Assembly (NCBI RefSeq): GCF_000009625.1
Contig: NC_002678.2
Span: 806,001 to 870,000 of the forward strand
Source of the DNA: Mesorhizobium japonicum MAFF 303099
Lineage (GTDB): Bacteria > Pseudomonadota > Alphaproteobacteria > Rhizobiales > Rhizobiaceae
Length of the DNA: 64,000 nt
Direction of reading: 5' to 3'
In this document: positions 50,493 through 60,914 of the stretch, one piece after another
Layout of the letters: the number at the start of each line of letters is the position of its first letter
How positions within the stretch are numbered: position 1 is the stretch's first letter
The notes under the pieces: generated by a model
Told to the model about the DNA's origin: nothing
Databases searched by the model: none
The model's input: only the letters and a program-made list of their open reading frames with translations
Program-made: the position numbers and the translations under genes

Positions 50493-52246
50493 CAGGATGC
50501 GTTCTCCTCGGGCGCGGACACGACCTTCAGCGGCACGCCGCCCGGCCGGGTGACCTTGTTCAGGACTTCGTTCTTGGGCCCGAAGGCCTGGACCCGGCCA
50601 TTGGCCATGACCAGAACCTGATCGAGGCTCGCCAGCGCGCTTGGACGATGCGCCACCACGACGGCGATGCCGCCGCGGGCGCGAACGCCCTGGATCGCCT
50701 CGGTCAAGGCGGCCTCGCCTTCGGAATCGAGGTTCGAATTGGGCTCATCGAGGATGACCAGGAACGGATCGCCATAGAGCGCACGCGCCAGCGCCACCCG
50801 TTGCCGCTGGCCGGCCGATAGTGCCGATCCGGCCTCGCCGATGCGTGTCTCGTAGCCTTCCGGCAGGTGAACGACCAGGTCGTGCACGCCCGCCGCACGG
50901 GCGGCGGACAGGATCTTGTCCGAAGGCGCCTCGGGCTCGAAACGCGCGATGTTCTCGGCAATGGTGCCGTCGAACAACTGTACGTCCTGCGGCAGATAGC
51001 CGACATGCCGGCCGAGCTCTTCCGGCGACCACTGGTCGAGTGTTGCACCGTCCAGCCTGACGGCCCCGCGGCCCGGCAGCCAGATGCCGGCGATCGCCCG
51101 CACCAGCGAGGATTTGCCGGAAGCACTCGGCCCGATGATTCCGAGGCCGGCGCCCTTCTCCAGGGCAAAACCCGCATCCTGCACCACCACGCGCCGCTCG
51201 CCTGGCGGGGTGACGCTGATGCCTTCGACCACGAGTGCGGCCGTCGGCGCCGGCAAAGAAACCGTCGTCGCCGTCTCGGGAAGCAGCGCCAGCAGCTGGG
51301 TGAGCCGCGCCCAGGCCTGGCGGGCGGTGACAAAGCTCTTCCAATGCGCGATGGCCAGTTCGATCGGCGCCAGCGCCCGGCTCATCATGATGGAACTCGC
51401 AATCATGATGCCGCCTGTCGCCTCCTGGTGAATGACGAGCCAGGCGCCGATCGCCAGTATGCCGGACTGCAGCATCATGCGCAGGATCTTGGAGATGGTT
51501 CCGAGCGTGCCGGCAAGATCGCTCGCCTTGGCGTTGGTGCCGAGATACTCGGCGTTGATATCGGCCCAGCGTCCGGCGATGCGCGAACCAAAGCCCATCG
51601 CCTGCAGCACCTCGACATTGCGCCGCGTCGCCTCGGCCAGGGTGTTGCGCGCGGCGGCCTGGCGGTTGGCTTCCTTGGCGGGCTCGCGCGTGCGGGCCTC
51701 GGCAAACAACGTCAGGCTGAACAGGATGATCGCACCGGCGAGCGCCGTCATGCCGATCCAGAAATGGAAGAGAAAGCAGATGCCGAGATAAAGCGGCATC
51801 CATGGCAGGTCGAAAAGCGCCGTAGGCCCCGCGCTCGACAGGAACGACCGCACCTGGTCGAGGTCGCGCAGCGACTGCAGGCCGTCGCCGGCGAGCTTGG
51901 TGCGCAAGGGCAGCCGCATCAGTGCCGCATAGACCTGGCCGCTCAGCTTGGCATCCAGCCCCATGCCTATGCGCACCAGCAGCCGCGACCGAATGAGTTC
52001 GAGCACGCCCTGGAAGACGAACAGCGTGCCGGCAAACACGGCAAGCCCGACCAGCGTCGGCACGCTGCGCCCGGGGATGACGCGGTCATAGACCTGCAGC
52101 ATGAAGAACGAGCCGGTCAGCGCCAGTATGTTGACGACACCGCTCATCAGCGCGATGCCGGCAAAGGCACGCCGGAAGGAACCAAGAACCGCCGCGAGGG
52201 TCGTTCGCGGCGGCTCTGACGGACGGGACTGCGGCATCGCCTTCAA
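50492..52246 (-). CDS. Type I secretion ABC transporter, PrtD/RsaD-like ATPase/permease
   Basis: This 584-residue exporter has an N-terminal membrane domain of about six helices (residues 20-300) and a C-terminal ATPase with Walker A GPSASGKSSL, the signature LSAGQRQRVALARALYG, Walker B FLVILDEPNSNLD and switch His in VVVAHRPSAL. It lacks the N-terminal C39-like domain of HlyB, as the PrtD/RsaD subgroup does. It is expected to export the RTX protein encoded immediately upstream, 19 bases away. Substrate recognition would use the C-terminal signal of that protein. Confidence 0.93.
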   Translation of the reverse strand: MKAMPQSRPSEPPRTTLAAVLGSFRRAFAGIALMSGVVNILALTGSFFMLQVYDRVIPGRSVPTLVGLAVFAGTLFVFQGVLELIRSRLLVRIGMGLDAKLSGQVYAALMRLPLRTKLAGDGLQSLRDLDQVRSFLSSAGPTALFDLPWMPLYLGICFLFHFWIGMTALAGAIILFSLTLFAEARTREPAKEANRQAAARNTLAEATRRNVEVLQAMGFGSRIAGRWADINAEYLGTNAKASDLAGTLGTISKILRMMLQSGILAIGAWLVIHQEATGGIMIASSIMMSRALAPIELAIAHWKSFVTARQAWARLTQLLALLPETATTVSLPAPTAALVVEGISVTPPGERRVVVQDAGFALEKGAGLGIIGPSASGKSSLVRAIAGIWLPGRGAVRLDGATLDQWSPEELGRHVGYLPQDVQLFDGTIAENIARFEPEAPSDKILSAARAAGVHDLVVHLPEGYETRIGEAGSALSAGQRQRVALARALYGDPFLVILDEPNSNLDSEGEAALTEAIQGVRARGGIAVVVAHRPSALASLDQVLVMANGRVQAFGPKNEVLNKVTRPGGVPLKVVSAPEENAS

Positions 52247-52265
52247 ATGATTTCCAGTTCAGGCA

Positions 52266-55200
52266 TCAGGCGGCGATGAACTGGAAATCGTCCTGATGAA
52301 GATTTGCCAGCGCAACATTCTTCAGGGTCAGCGTATTGCCGGCGTCATGGGTGATCACCGTGTCGGCACCGACCTGCGTGGCGGCGGCGAGCACGGAAGC
52401 GAAGTCGGCGAAGACGTCGTTGCCGAACTGGATGACATCCTGAGAGCCCGCCCCAACCACGAAATCTGTGATTTTGTCTGAGCCAAAGTTGGTGTGGAAG
52501 ATGAAGGTATCGCTCCCCGCACCACCAGTCAGCGTGTCATTTCCACCGCCACCTGAGATTCGGTCTGCAACATTGAAGCCGGTGATGGTGTCATTGCCGG
52601 TCGTGCCCGCCTGATCGAGCAGAGCAACCCGGATGTCGGCGCGGGTCCAAGTCGTTCCATCAGCGAACACGACCTTCTCGACGCCCCAGCTGTTGTTGTC
52701 GTCCAATGTGTTTTTGATCAGCACCGAGCCGCCATCGCCAGCTCCCGGCGCACTCTCGGCGATGACGACGGTCAGGTCGTTGCCATTGCGCACAAGCGAA
52801 ACGCCGGACGGGTTGATGTCGGTGAATACCAGCCGGTCGTTGACGTCCCAGAAACCCTCGTTGACCGTATCGTTGCCGTCGCCACGGGCATAGAGGTAAG
52901 TGTCGTCACCGCCAGCACCGTTCAGCGTGTCGTTCCCGGCTCGGCCATGAAGCGTATCGGCAACATTGAAGCCGGTGATGGTGTCGTTGCCGGCCGTATC
53001 CGCCTGATTGAGCAGAGCAACCCGGATGTCGGCGCGGGTCCAAGTCGTTCCATCAGCGAACACGACCTTCTCGACGCCCCAGCTGTTGTTGTCGTCCAAT
53101 GTGTTTTTGATCAGCACCGAGCCGCCATCGCCAGCTCCCGGCGCACTCTCGGCGATGACGACGGTCAGGTCGTTGCCATTGCGCACAAGCGAAACGCCGG
53201 ACGGGTTGATGTCGGTGAATACCAGCCGGTCGTTGACGTCCCAGAAACCCTCGTTGACCGTATCGTTGCCGTCGCCACGGGCATAGAGGTAAGTGTCGTC
53301 ACCGCCAGCACCGTTCAGCGTGTCATTCCCGGCTCGGCCATGAAGCGTATCGGCAACATTGAAGCCGATGATGGTGTCATTGCCGGTCGTACCCGCCTGA
53401 TCGAGCAGAGCAACCCGGATGTCGGCGCGGGTCCAAGCCGTTCCATCAGCGAACACGACCTTCTCGACGCCCCAGCTGTTGTTGTCGTCCAATGTATTCT
53501 TGATCAGCACCGAGCCGCCATCGCCAGCTCCCGGCGCACTCTCGGCGATGACGACGGTCAGGTCGTTGCCATTGCGCACAAGCGAAACGCCAGACCGGTT
53601 GATGTTGGTGAATACTAGCCGGTCATTGACGTCCCAGAAGCCCTCGTTGACCGTGTCGTTGCCGTCGCCACGGGCATAGAGGTAAGTGTCGTCACCGCTA
53701 GCACCGTTCAGCGTGTCATTCCCGGCAGCACCTCTTATGATGTCGGTCGCACTCGTACCGTTAATCGAGTCGTTGCCTGTTGTACCAAGGAGATCCACCA
53801 ACTTCCCAACGATCGTTGGCCTGGTCCAGACAGTGCCGTCAGCAAAAAGGATTTTGTCGACGCCTTGACTGATGAAGTCGCCAAGTATGTCCTTCAGCAC
53901 GATCGATCCTGCATCGCCGGCTCCCGGTGAGCTCTCGGCAATCACGACTTTTACGTCGCTTCCGATGCGCACCAGACTTACCATGGATGGATCGATGTCA
54001 GTAAACACCAGTCGGTCATTAATACCGTTGCCTGAGCCATCGGTGACCGTATCGTTGCCGTCGCCGCGAGCGTAGATGTAGGTGTCATTTCCGCCGACAC
54101 CGTTCAGCGTGTCGTTGCCTCTGCCGCCTGTGATGGTATCGGGGGAATTCGATCCCGTGATCGTGTCATCTCCGGCGGTGGCCCCTAGGCCGAGTATGGC
54201 CGCCCGGAAATCATCCCGGGTCCATGCGGTGCCGTCGGCAAAAACGATCTTATCGATGCCTTGGCCGTAGTAGTTAGCGAGCGCATCCTTGAGCAGGATC
54301 GAGCCCCCATCGCCGGCGCCTGTCGTGCTCTCCGCAACCACAACCTTAACGTCGTTGCCGATGCCCACCAGCGTGACGTCGTCAGGATTGATATCGCTGA
54401 ACACCAGCTGGTCGTTGTAGCCGTTGTTAACGCCGTCGATGATGGTGTCGTCGCCACCACCGCGCGCGTAGTGGAAAGTATCGTCCCTCGAAAACCCGAC
54501 AAGCGTCTCGTCAGCCGTGGTGCCGGTCAGCAGGATGTCGCGCAGTTGCGCCCTGCTCCAATTCGTGCCGTCGGCGAAAACAATCTGGTCGATACCCCGG
54601 CCGGCATTGTCTTCGAGAGTATCCTTGAGAACCACCGAGCCTCCGTCACCGGCACCCGGCGCACTCTCGGCTATTACCACCGTCACGTCGTTGCCGTTTC
54701 GCACAATCGAGACAGCACTGGAATCGATGTCAGTGAAGGTGAGACGGTCGCCGTAGTCATTATATCCTTCTGTGAGAGTGTCGTTGCCGTCACCACGGGC
54801 ATAGACATAGTTGTCGTTGCCTCCCGCCCCGTCGATGGTGTCGTTGCCGGCCTTGCCGCTGATGGTGTCGGCAACATTGAAGCCTGTTATGGTGTCGTTG
54901 CCGACCGTGGCCGTCTGATCCAACAGCATGACCCTGATGCCGGCTCGAGTCCAAATCGTCCCGTCGGCGAAAACAACCTGGTCGACGCCCCGATTGTGAT
55001 CGTCGTCCAGTGCGTCCTTGAGCCTCACCGAGCCACCGTCACCGGCGCCTGGCGCACTCTCGGCGATGACAATCGTAACGTCGTTGCCGCTGCGCACAAG
55101 TGAGACGGTGCTGGAATTGATGTCGGTGAAGGTCAGGCGGTCACCGACGTCGTTATACCCATCGGTGATGAGGTCATTGCCGTCACCACGAGCATACACA

Positions 55201-58200
55201 TAGTTGTCGTTGCCGCTCGCACCATCCAGGGTGTCGTTGCCCTTGCCTCCGTGCATTATCCCCGAAGCGGCGCTACCGACCAGAACGTCGTCACCATCGG
55301 TTGCTGAATCGGAGACTGACATCTGCCGGAGGATGTCGCTGTTCCAAATGGTGCCGTTGTCGAACTGGATGCCTTCTATGCCGTATTGGTCGTAATGATA
55401 GATGCCATTCTGAGGCCCGGTGACGGTGAGGGTTCCGGCATCGCCCGCACCAGGTGCACTCTCGGCAATCTGGATAACAAGGCTGCCGTTGAGGCGTGAG
55501 AAACTCACCTTCGACGGGTCGACGCTGTGCAAACGAATCCTGTCATCTGAACCTGCTTCGACCTGCGTCTCGAAGATCACATCGTTCCCGTCGCCGCACG
55601 TGTAGTCATAGACGTCATTGCCAAGACCACCCGTCAGCGTGTCGTTGCCAGCGCCTCCGGCCATGGTGTCATTGCCGAGATAGCCGTCGAGCGTGTCGTT
55701 GCCCAGTCCTCCCAGCAAGGTGTCGTTGCCCGAGCGTCCGTCCAGGAAATCGTCACCGGCCCCGCCGACAAGCCAATTGTCGGAGCCGTCGCCACGGATC
55801 TCGTCGCTGAATGCCGTGCCCGTAACGTTTTCGAGACCGCGCAAGGTGGCCACGAGCCGCAAGGCTCCAACCTGCAATGAAGGACCATCGCTGGTCTTCG
55901 CCTCACCCTCGTTCTCGACGAGGTCGACATGGATGGCCGCACCGAAGTTTTCAAATGTCGCGGTATCGATGCCTATGCCGCCGTCGAGAGCATCGACATC
56001 ACCAGGTTCGGCAACGCTCAACGAAAGTGTGTCATTGCCGGTATCGCCAAAGATCAGATCGGCGCCACCCTTTCCGTCTATGAAATCGTTGCCGCGACCA
56101 CCTTCGATGCGCTGGTCCAGATAGGAACCGATGATCGTGTCGTCGCTACCGCTTCCCGCGAAGAAGGCAGAGCCTTCCTCAGCCCAGAAGCGGATGTCTT
56201 CGCGACTCCAGATCGTGCCGTCGGCAAACTCGAAACAATCGAGCCCTTGCCCGAACATCGGCCGCCCCCAGAAGGAGCCTTGATCGATTATTCGCTGCCC
56301 GGTGGGAATGATCGTTATGTAAAGGTCATCACCGTTCCTCGAGAGCGCCACATCCTCCGGATTGATGCCCCTGAGATCTAATGTGTCGACCTCCTCAAGC
56401 GAACGAGATCCGTCGAAAATCGTGTCGTTCCCGTCGCCGAGATTATAGATGAACCTGTCGTTTCCGGTATTTCCTTGATAAAATGCCGAGATGATCCGGT
56501 CGTCGCCCAGACCACCGATAAAAGTGTCGTCGGCGATGTCCGTGCTCTGAAGCGTGTCGCCGGTGTTGGTTCCGCGGTACACGACATTGTGTGCAAGGGT
56601 CCCCCTGTCCCAGACGACACCGTTGGCGAATTGCACGGAATCGACGCCAACGCCCCAACCCCAGAAGAAACCCTCATTGGTGATCGTCTGCCCGGTTACA
56701 ATGTCCTTGATGAGAAGGTCGTTGCCGGACTTCGAGATTTCGACTTCGTCATCTTTGATGTTGGTGAGGACGAGGCGGTCGACGTCGGTAGTCGATGCAG
56801 AACCATCAAAGATCATGTCATTGCCGTCGCCGCGACCATAGACGAACGTGTCGCTGCCATTTGATACACCACCGTTAGCGCCTCGGCCGCTGGCGGAAAC
56901 GATGATGTCATCACCCAGGCCGCCATAGAAGGTCTGGTTCCACGCCGAATTGTCCTGCAACCAGTCGCGTGCGCTTGTGCCGCGCAGCCAGCTCGCCTCG
57001 GCATGCTCGCGCATTTGAGATCGATTCCAGATTATGCCATCGGCGAACTCGATCTGATCGATGCCCGATCCCGTTGTCCCATCCTGATAAAGAAAATCCT
57101 CGCTGGTGACTGTCTCGTTCGTCACCAGCATCCTTATGACAAGACTGGTACCGCTGTAGGAAAGCTCTACCTGGTCCGACCTTATGTCGGACAGAACCAG
57201 CCGGTCTACTTCGGCGAGGGATGCTGAGGCGTCGGAGATAACGTCATTTCCATCACCCTTGCGGTAAACGAAAGTATCGCTTCCGCTATTACCGCCTCCA
57301 AAGACCGTTCCACGATAGATTCCAGCCTGTATGAAGTCGTCGCCTTTGCCGCCATCGAACGTGTCATTCTCGACACTTGAGTCCATCAGCGTATCCGAGC
57401 CTTCGCCGCCAATCAGCGTGTCGGTTCCGGCTCCGCCTACCAGCGTGTCGTTTCCCTTGCCGCCGTAGAGCAGATCATTGCCGTCACCACCATCGAGGTA
57501 ATCATTGCCGGCGGCGTCCGGCGTGACCGAGCTTCCGTATCCGTCTAGCGGCGCATCGCCGAAGAGGATGTCGTTGCCCCCGCGGCCCACCAAGGAATCG
57601 TTACCGGCACCGCCCGTGAAAAAGTCGTTTCCGCTGCCTCCAGTTACCGAGTTGTGCCCCGCTACTTCGTGGAACACGTTGTCGTAGTTGTCGTTGCCTT
57701 GGGCATCGACATAGCCCGAAAACACGTCATTGTTGCCGATATGACCTGGGTCGCCGATTATGTGCCCGGAATTGCCGAATTCATCGGTGAAATAGGCCCA
57801 TTGCAAATTTCCATTGACGTACTCTGACCATGTCCAGAAGTCTCTGCCAAGGTAGTCTTCCCCCGTCTTGTGGAAGATCTGCTCCCTGTTCAGCGTCGTC
57901 CCACCCGCGAACGTGATCTGATCGATGCCGTATGCGGTCAGTCCCCAATCTTCGACAAGATTGCCGGCCGAAGTGAAGAAGCCAGCGATCGATATGACCT
58001 CTCCCGTGGACTGCACGCTGATCTGGAGATTGTCGCCGCTGTAGGAGAATTTTACGTCGCTGACGTAGACATCCCTGAGAATAAGCTTGTCGATATCGGC
58101 GGAGTTGTTGACGTTGTCAACGATGTAGTCGCTACCGTCGCCTTTCTTCCAGATGTAGGTATCGGCGCCGACGCCGCCGTCCATGATGTCATTGCCGCGA

Positions 58201-60914
58201 CCACTGGTGAACGTGTCGTTAAGGGCCGAGCCGGAAAGGCCATTCGCCTTGTCGTCGCCGCGGATCCAGGCCTCCTTGAGGATCGTCTGGCGGTCCCACA
58301 CCGCACCGCCTGCAAACTGGATCCTGTCGATGCCGCGTCCATAGTCGTTCCAGTCGTTCAGCTGGTATGGAGCCCCGCTCTGGACGAAGAACGACTGATC
58401 CGTGATGGTTTCACCGGTCGCCAGGATCTTGATTGTCAGCGCGTTGCCGACACGGGACAACTCGACGTCGGAGGGCTTGAGATTGGCAAGCACCAGCTTG
58501 TCGATCTCCGTCTTGACGCCACTGGTGTCGGTGATGACGTCGAACCCGTCGCCGGCGGCATAGAGGATCGTATCGTTGCCGGCGCCGATCCTGATTTCGT
58601 CGTCGCCCTTGCCGCCCTGCAGGACATCGTTGAGCGGCGAATCCTGGACGAGGTTGTCGCGGCCGTCGCCGACAGTGGTGGTGTGGCTGCGGATCGCCTC
58701 GCGATCCATCAGCGAACCATCGGCAAATCGGATCTGGTCGATTCCGAGGCCCTTCTCACCCCAGTTGGCGAAGAAATCCTCCGATATGATTTTTTCGTTG
58801 GAGCCGGAAATCTTCACGATTAGCGTATCGCCGATCCGCTCGAAAGTGAGGTCCGTTGCCGCCAGATTGGTGAGGAACAGAGTGTCTTTTTCTACCAGCG
58901 ACGCTGAGCTGTCGCGGATGTAGTCGGTGCCGTCGCCGCGCGTATAAACGAACAGGTCGCTGCCGGCGCCGGAGATCAGCAGGTCGTCGCCTTTGCCACC
59001 GACGAACACATTGTCGCCGTCGGTACGGACCAAGCCATCGGCGCCCTGGGTTCCAAGTGCTGCCGTTCCGCCAACGATCTCCGTGGCGATCAACCGCAGG
59101 TCATGGTCGGCAATCGTCGACAGCACAGGAGTGGCGGTCGTCAGATAGGCTGCATGGTCGCCATTGAAGGCAACCGACACGATCCCGTCCAATCCGGAGA
59201 TCGTCTTGACCAGATAGCTTGCCGCCGCTCCCGCCGCCTCGGGCATTATCCCCTTGATGAGGTCGAGCACCATGCCGACATTGCCGGGCGTTTCCGGCGG
59301 CTGGGTGCCCGCCGGCCATTCGTGCCGGAAATCAAGCAGCGAATAGAAGAAATAGGGGCTTTCCAGCGCAGTCAGCAAATCTCCGCCGCGCGCAATCGTG
59401 CTTCCAGCCGTTTGGGCCAGGAACGCCGTCAGCATGACGTCGACGATCTGGTCGAAGCTCGCCTCGATGTTGGCGCCGAACTCTTGTATCTGCGGAGAGG
59501 TTGCCCATTGCTCTCCTCCTCCGTGGACTTCCTTGTAGCCGACACCGAAGAACTTCTCGACAAAGGCCAGATGCTGGGCATCGACATATTGCCCGCGCGT
59601 CCCCTCGGCGACGTCGTCCACGGAGGCCCAGCGCAGCAATAGATCCACGAAGGCAGAACGCAACTGCTCCGGCGACAGTGTCGCCGCGGCATCTGTCAAT
59701 GCGGTCCAATCGGCCTTGAAGGCGCCATCCTGGGTCGCTTTCCAGGCGATCGAATTGATCTGCCCCGACCCGGCCAGCTGCGGCAACTTCTCGACGCCTT
59801 CCGATGGCGTGAAATTGGGCGTGTTATCGGCGCGCGTGTCCTGTCGGTCTGTCTGGAAATAGATGGTCTGTGCGTTGCCAGTCGTGCCGTCGGCGCGGGT
59901 GAACACGGCCTCATAGCCCACGTCATGACCAGAGTTGGTCCCCGCAACATCGGTTCGCGTCAATGAAATCGAGACGATGCCAGCCTCGGCCAGCGTCATC
60001 ATCTCGCCGGCATCGGACACGCCATCCTGGTCGAGATCTCGCCAGACCCGGAGCGTGCTGAACACCGCGTCGGACGCATCGATCTTGCCGTCGCCATTGG
60101 TGTCGAAAGTTTCCAGCACGGCAAAGCCGTCCTGTGTAGACGAGCCGAAGAGTTCGGACACATCGTCGGCGATGCCGTTTCCATTGGCGTCGCGCACAAG
60201 GATACCGTCGTCGGGCGAAACCCAGCCAGTACGTTCGGCGAAGCCGTCACCGTCATAGTCAAAATGGACAGTGGAGCCGGCCAACGGCGAGAGGTGGATG
60301 CCGTCGCCGTTGAGGTCGAGGACGAGCGGGTCGTGGTATGTGTTGAAAAGCGGTGATATTAGCGCGCCAAAATCAAAAGCCAATCCTTCGATCTTGCCGG
60401 CTATCTGTTTCGCTAGATAGTCGATTGCACCGACGCCAAAATAATCAACGACCCCCACAGCAATCAGCACAGCAATAGCTATAGGAAATACTGGAATAAC
60501 AGCTCCTAACTCTACAACACCAAGAATCTCTGCGACTAAAAGTGGTAACCTTAGGGCCGCAAGACCTGTATAATATCCTGCCTGAATCGTCACGTAGCAT
60601 GACGCAATACCGGATGCTAAAATCTGGACCTTATCTCTAGGGTTCGTCGCCGCATCCGCAGACGCAAGAACGCCAACAAGATCAATGACGGCTCCCAATT
60701 TATTGTAAATAGCGGGGACCCTAACCCAATCTGGATTAGCACCACGCAACTTGACCGCGACTTCCACAAACCCTTGGGTGAAGCTAGTTAAGAAATTAGC
60801 CCAATAAGTCGCATCTTGGTCAGTCGGGTTGGTCAGCAAAGCTCCCGAATATGCATCAAAAGTGAGTGCTCCATGATTAGCAGACGTGAGTGTATAATAA
60901 GTTGGATCGCTCAT
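52266..60914 (-). CDS. Giant RTX (haemolysin-type calcium-binding) protein, type I secreted
   Basis: This 2882-residue protein has several parts. Residues 1-170 have three hydrophobic Gly-rich segments around 100-165 (for example GAVIPVFPIAIAVLIAVGVV) and are encoded by AT-rich DNA. Residues about 195-325 hold a FrpC-like calcium segment (DPLVLDLNGDGI, FDYDGDGFAERTGW, FDTNGDGKIDASD). Long tandem modules follow, with the RTX signature GGxGNDxL, RGDGND, a strand motif ending LVRNGNDLTV and a closing VFADGTxWTR. At least eight modules carry the variant ESAPGAGD. The C-terminus (GSDKITDFVVGAGSQDVIQF to HQDDFQFIAA) is a typical type I secretion signal. It is calcium-folded outside the cell. The ATG overlaps the membrane protein gene stop by four bases. 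Confidence 0.93.
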   Translation of the reverse strand: MSDPTYYTLTSANHGALTFDAYSGALLTNPTDQDATYWANFLTSFTQGFVEVAVKLRGANPDWVRVPAIYNKLGAVIDLVGVLASADAATNPRDKVQILASGIASCYVTIQAGYYTGLAALRLPLLVAEILGVVELGAVIPVFPIAIAVLIAVGVVDYFGVGAIDYLAKQIAGKIEGLAFDFGALISPLFNTYHDPLVLDLNGDGIHLSPLAGSTVHFDYDGDGFAERTGWVSPDDGILVRDANGNGIADDVSELFGSSTQDGFAVLETFDTNGDGKIDASDAVFSTLRVWRDLDQDGVSDAGEMMTLAEAGIVSISLTRTDVAGTNSGHDVGYEAVFTRADGTTGNAQTIYFQTDRQDTRADNTPNFTPSEGVEKLPQLAGSGQINSIAWKATQDGAFKADWTALTDAAATLSPEQLRSAFVDLLLRWASVDDVAEGTRGQYVDAQHLAFVEKFFGVGYKEVHGGGEQWATSPQIQEFGANIEASFDQIVDVMLTAFLAQTAGSTIARGGDLLTALESPYFFYSLLDFRHEWPAGTQPPETPGNVGMVLDLIKGIMPEAAGAAASYLVKTISGLDGIVSVAFNGDHAAYLTTATPVLSTIADHDLRLIATEIVGGTAALGTQGADGLVRTDGDNVFVGGKGDDLLISGAGSDLFVYTRGDGTDYIRDSSASLVEKDTLFLTNLAATDLTFERIGDTLIVKISGSNEKIISEDFFANWGEKGLGIDQIRFADGSLMDREAIRSHTTTVGDGRDNLVQDSPLNDVLQGGKGDDEIRIGAGNDTILYAAGDGFDVITDTSGVKTEIDKLVLANLKPSDVELSRVGNALTIKILATGETITDQSFFVQSGAPYQLNDWNDYGRGIDRIQFAGGAVWDRQTILKEAWIRGDDKANGLSGSALNDTFTSGRGNDIMDGGVGADTYIWKKGDGSDYIVDNVNNSADIDKLILRDVYVSDVKFSYSGDNLQISVQSTGEVISIAGFFTSAGNLVEDWGLTAYGIDQITFAGGTTLNREQIFHKTGEDYLGRDFWTWSEYVNGNLQWAYFTDEFGNSGHIIGDPGHIGNNDVFSGYVDAQGNDNYDNVFHEVAGHNSVTGGSGNDFFTGGAGNDSLVGRGGNDILFGDAPLDGYGSSVTPDAAGNDYLDGGDGNDLLYGGKGNDTLVGGAGTDTLIGGEGSDTLMDSSVENDTFDGGKGDDFIQAGIYRGTVFGGGNSGSDTFVYRKGDGNDVISDASASLAEVDRLVLSDIRSDQVELSYSGTSLVIRMLVTNETVTSEDFLYQDGTTGSGIDQIEFADGIIWNRSQMREHAEASWLRGTSARDWLQDNSAWNQTFYGGLGDDIIVSASGRGANGGVSNGSDTFVYGRGDGNDMIFDGSASTTDVDRLVLTNIKDDEVEISKSGNDLLIKDIVTGQTITNEGFFWGWGVGVDSVQFANGVVWDRGTLAHNVVYRGTNTGDTLQSTDIADDTFIGGLGDDRIISAFYQGNTGNDRFIYNLGDGNDTIFDGSRSLEEVDTLDLRGINPEDVALSRNGDDLYITIIPTGQRIIDQGSFWGRPMFGQGLDCFEFADGTIWSREDIRFWAEEGSAFFAGSGSDDTIIGSYLDQRIEGGRGNDFIDGKGGADLIFGDTGNDTLSLSVAEPGDVDALDGGIGIDTATFENFGAAIHVDLVENEGEAKTSDGPSLQVGALRLVATLRGLENVTGTAFSDEIRGDGSDNWLVGGAGDDFLDGRSGNDTLLGGLGNDTLDGYLGNDTMAGGAGNDTLTGGLGNDVYDYTCGDGNDVIFETQVEAGSDDRIRLHSVDPSKVSFSRLNGSLVIQIAESAPGAGDAGTLTVTGPQNGIYHYDQYGIEGIQFDNGTIWNSDILRQMSVSDSATDGDDVLVGSAASGIMHGGKGNDTLDGASGNDNYVYARGDGNDLITDGYNDVGDRLTFTDINSSTVSLVRSGNDVTIVIAESAPGAGDGGSVRLKDALDDDHNRGVDQVVFADGTIWTRAGIRVMLLDQTATVGNDTITGFNVADTISGKAGNDTIDGAGGNDNYVYARGDGNDTLTEGYNDYGDRLTFTDIDSSAVSIVRNGNDVTVVIAESAPGAGDGGSVVLKDTLEDNAGRGIDQIVFADGTNWSRAQLRDILLTGTTADETLVGFSRDDTFHYARGGGDDTIIDGVNNGYNDQLVFSDINPDDVTLVGIGNDVKVVVAESTTGAGDGGSILLKDALANYYGQGIDKIVFADGTAWTRDDFRAAILGLGATAGDDTITGSNSPDTITGGRGNDTLNGVGGNDTYIYARGDGNDTVTDGSGNGINDRLVFTDIDPSMVSLVRIGSDVKVVIAESSPGAGDAGSIVLKDILGDFISQGVDKILFADGTVWTRPTIVGKLVDLLGTTGNDSINGTSATDIIRGAAGNDTLNGASGDDTYLYARGDGNDTVNEGFWDVNDRLVFTNINRSGVSLVRNGNDLTVVIAESAPGAGDGGSVLIKNTLDDNNSWGVEKVVFADGTAWTRADIRVALLDQAGTTGNDTIIGFNVADTLHGRAGNDTLNGAGGDDTYLYARGDGNDTVNEGFWDVNDRLVFTDINPSGVSLVRNGNDLTVVIAESAPGAGDGGSVLIKNTLDDNNSWGVEKVVFADGTTWTRADIRVALLNQADTAGNDTITGFNVADTLHGRAGNDTLNGAGGDDTYLYARGDGNDTVNEGFWDVNDRLVFTDINPSGVSLVRNGNDLTVVIAESAPGAGDGGSVLIKNTLDDNNSWGVEKVVFADGTTWTRADIRVALLDQAGTTGNDTITGFNVADRISGGGGNDTLTGGAGSDTFIFHTNFGSDKITDFVVGAGSQDVIQFGNDVFADFASVLAAATQVGADTVITHDAGNTLTLKNVALANLHQDDFQFIAA
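52567..53728 (-). repeat. Three near-identical 393-base tandem repeats inside the RTX gene
   Basis: Copies begin at 52567, 52960 and 53353 and encode 131-residue modules. They differ at few positions, for example in the stretch after the RTX motif. The reading frame is kept throughout. Modules upstream in the gene (53.7-55.6 kb) share the design but are more diverged, so the triplication is recent or kept alike by gene conversion. Confidence 0.85.

Noticed and set aside
50867..52219. Plus-strand open frame of 450 codons
   Set aside because: Antisense to the type I ATPase gene; the sequence is Arg/Gln-rich and not protein-like.
52567..55700. Regular repeats that could be taken for a CRISPR array
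   Set aside because: The repeat unit is 393 bases, stays in frame and encodes RTX modules; there are no short spacers and no cas genes.
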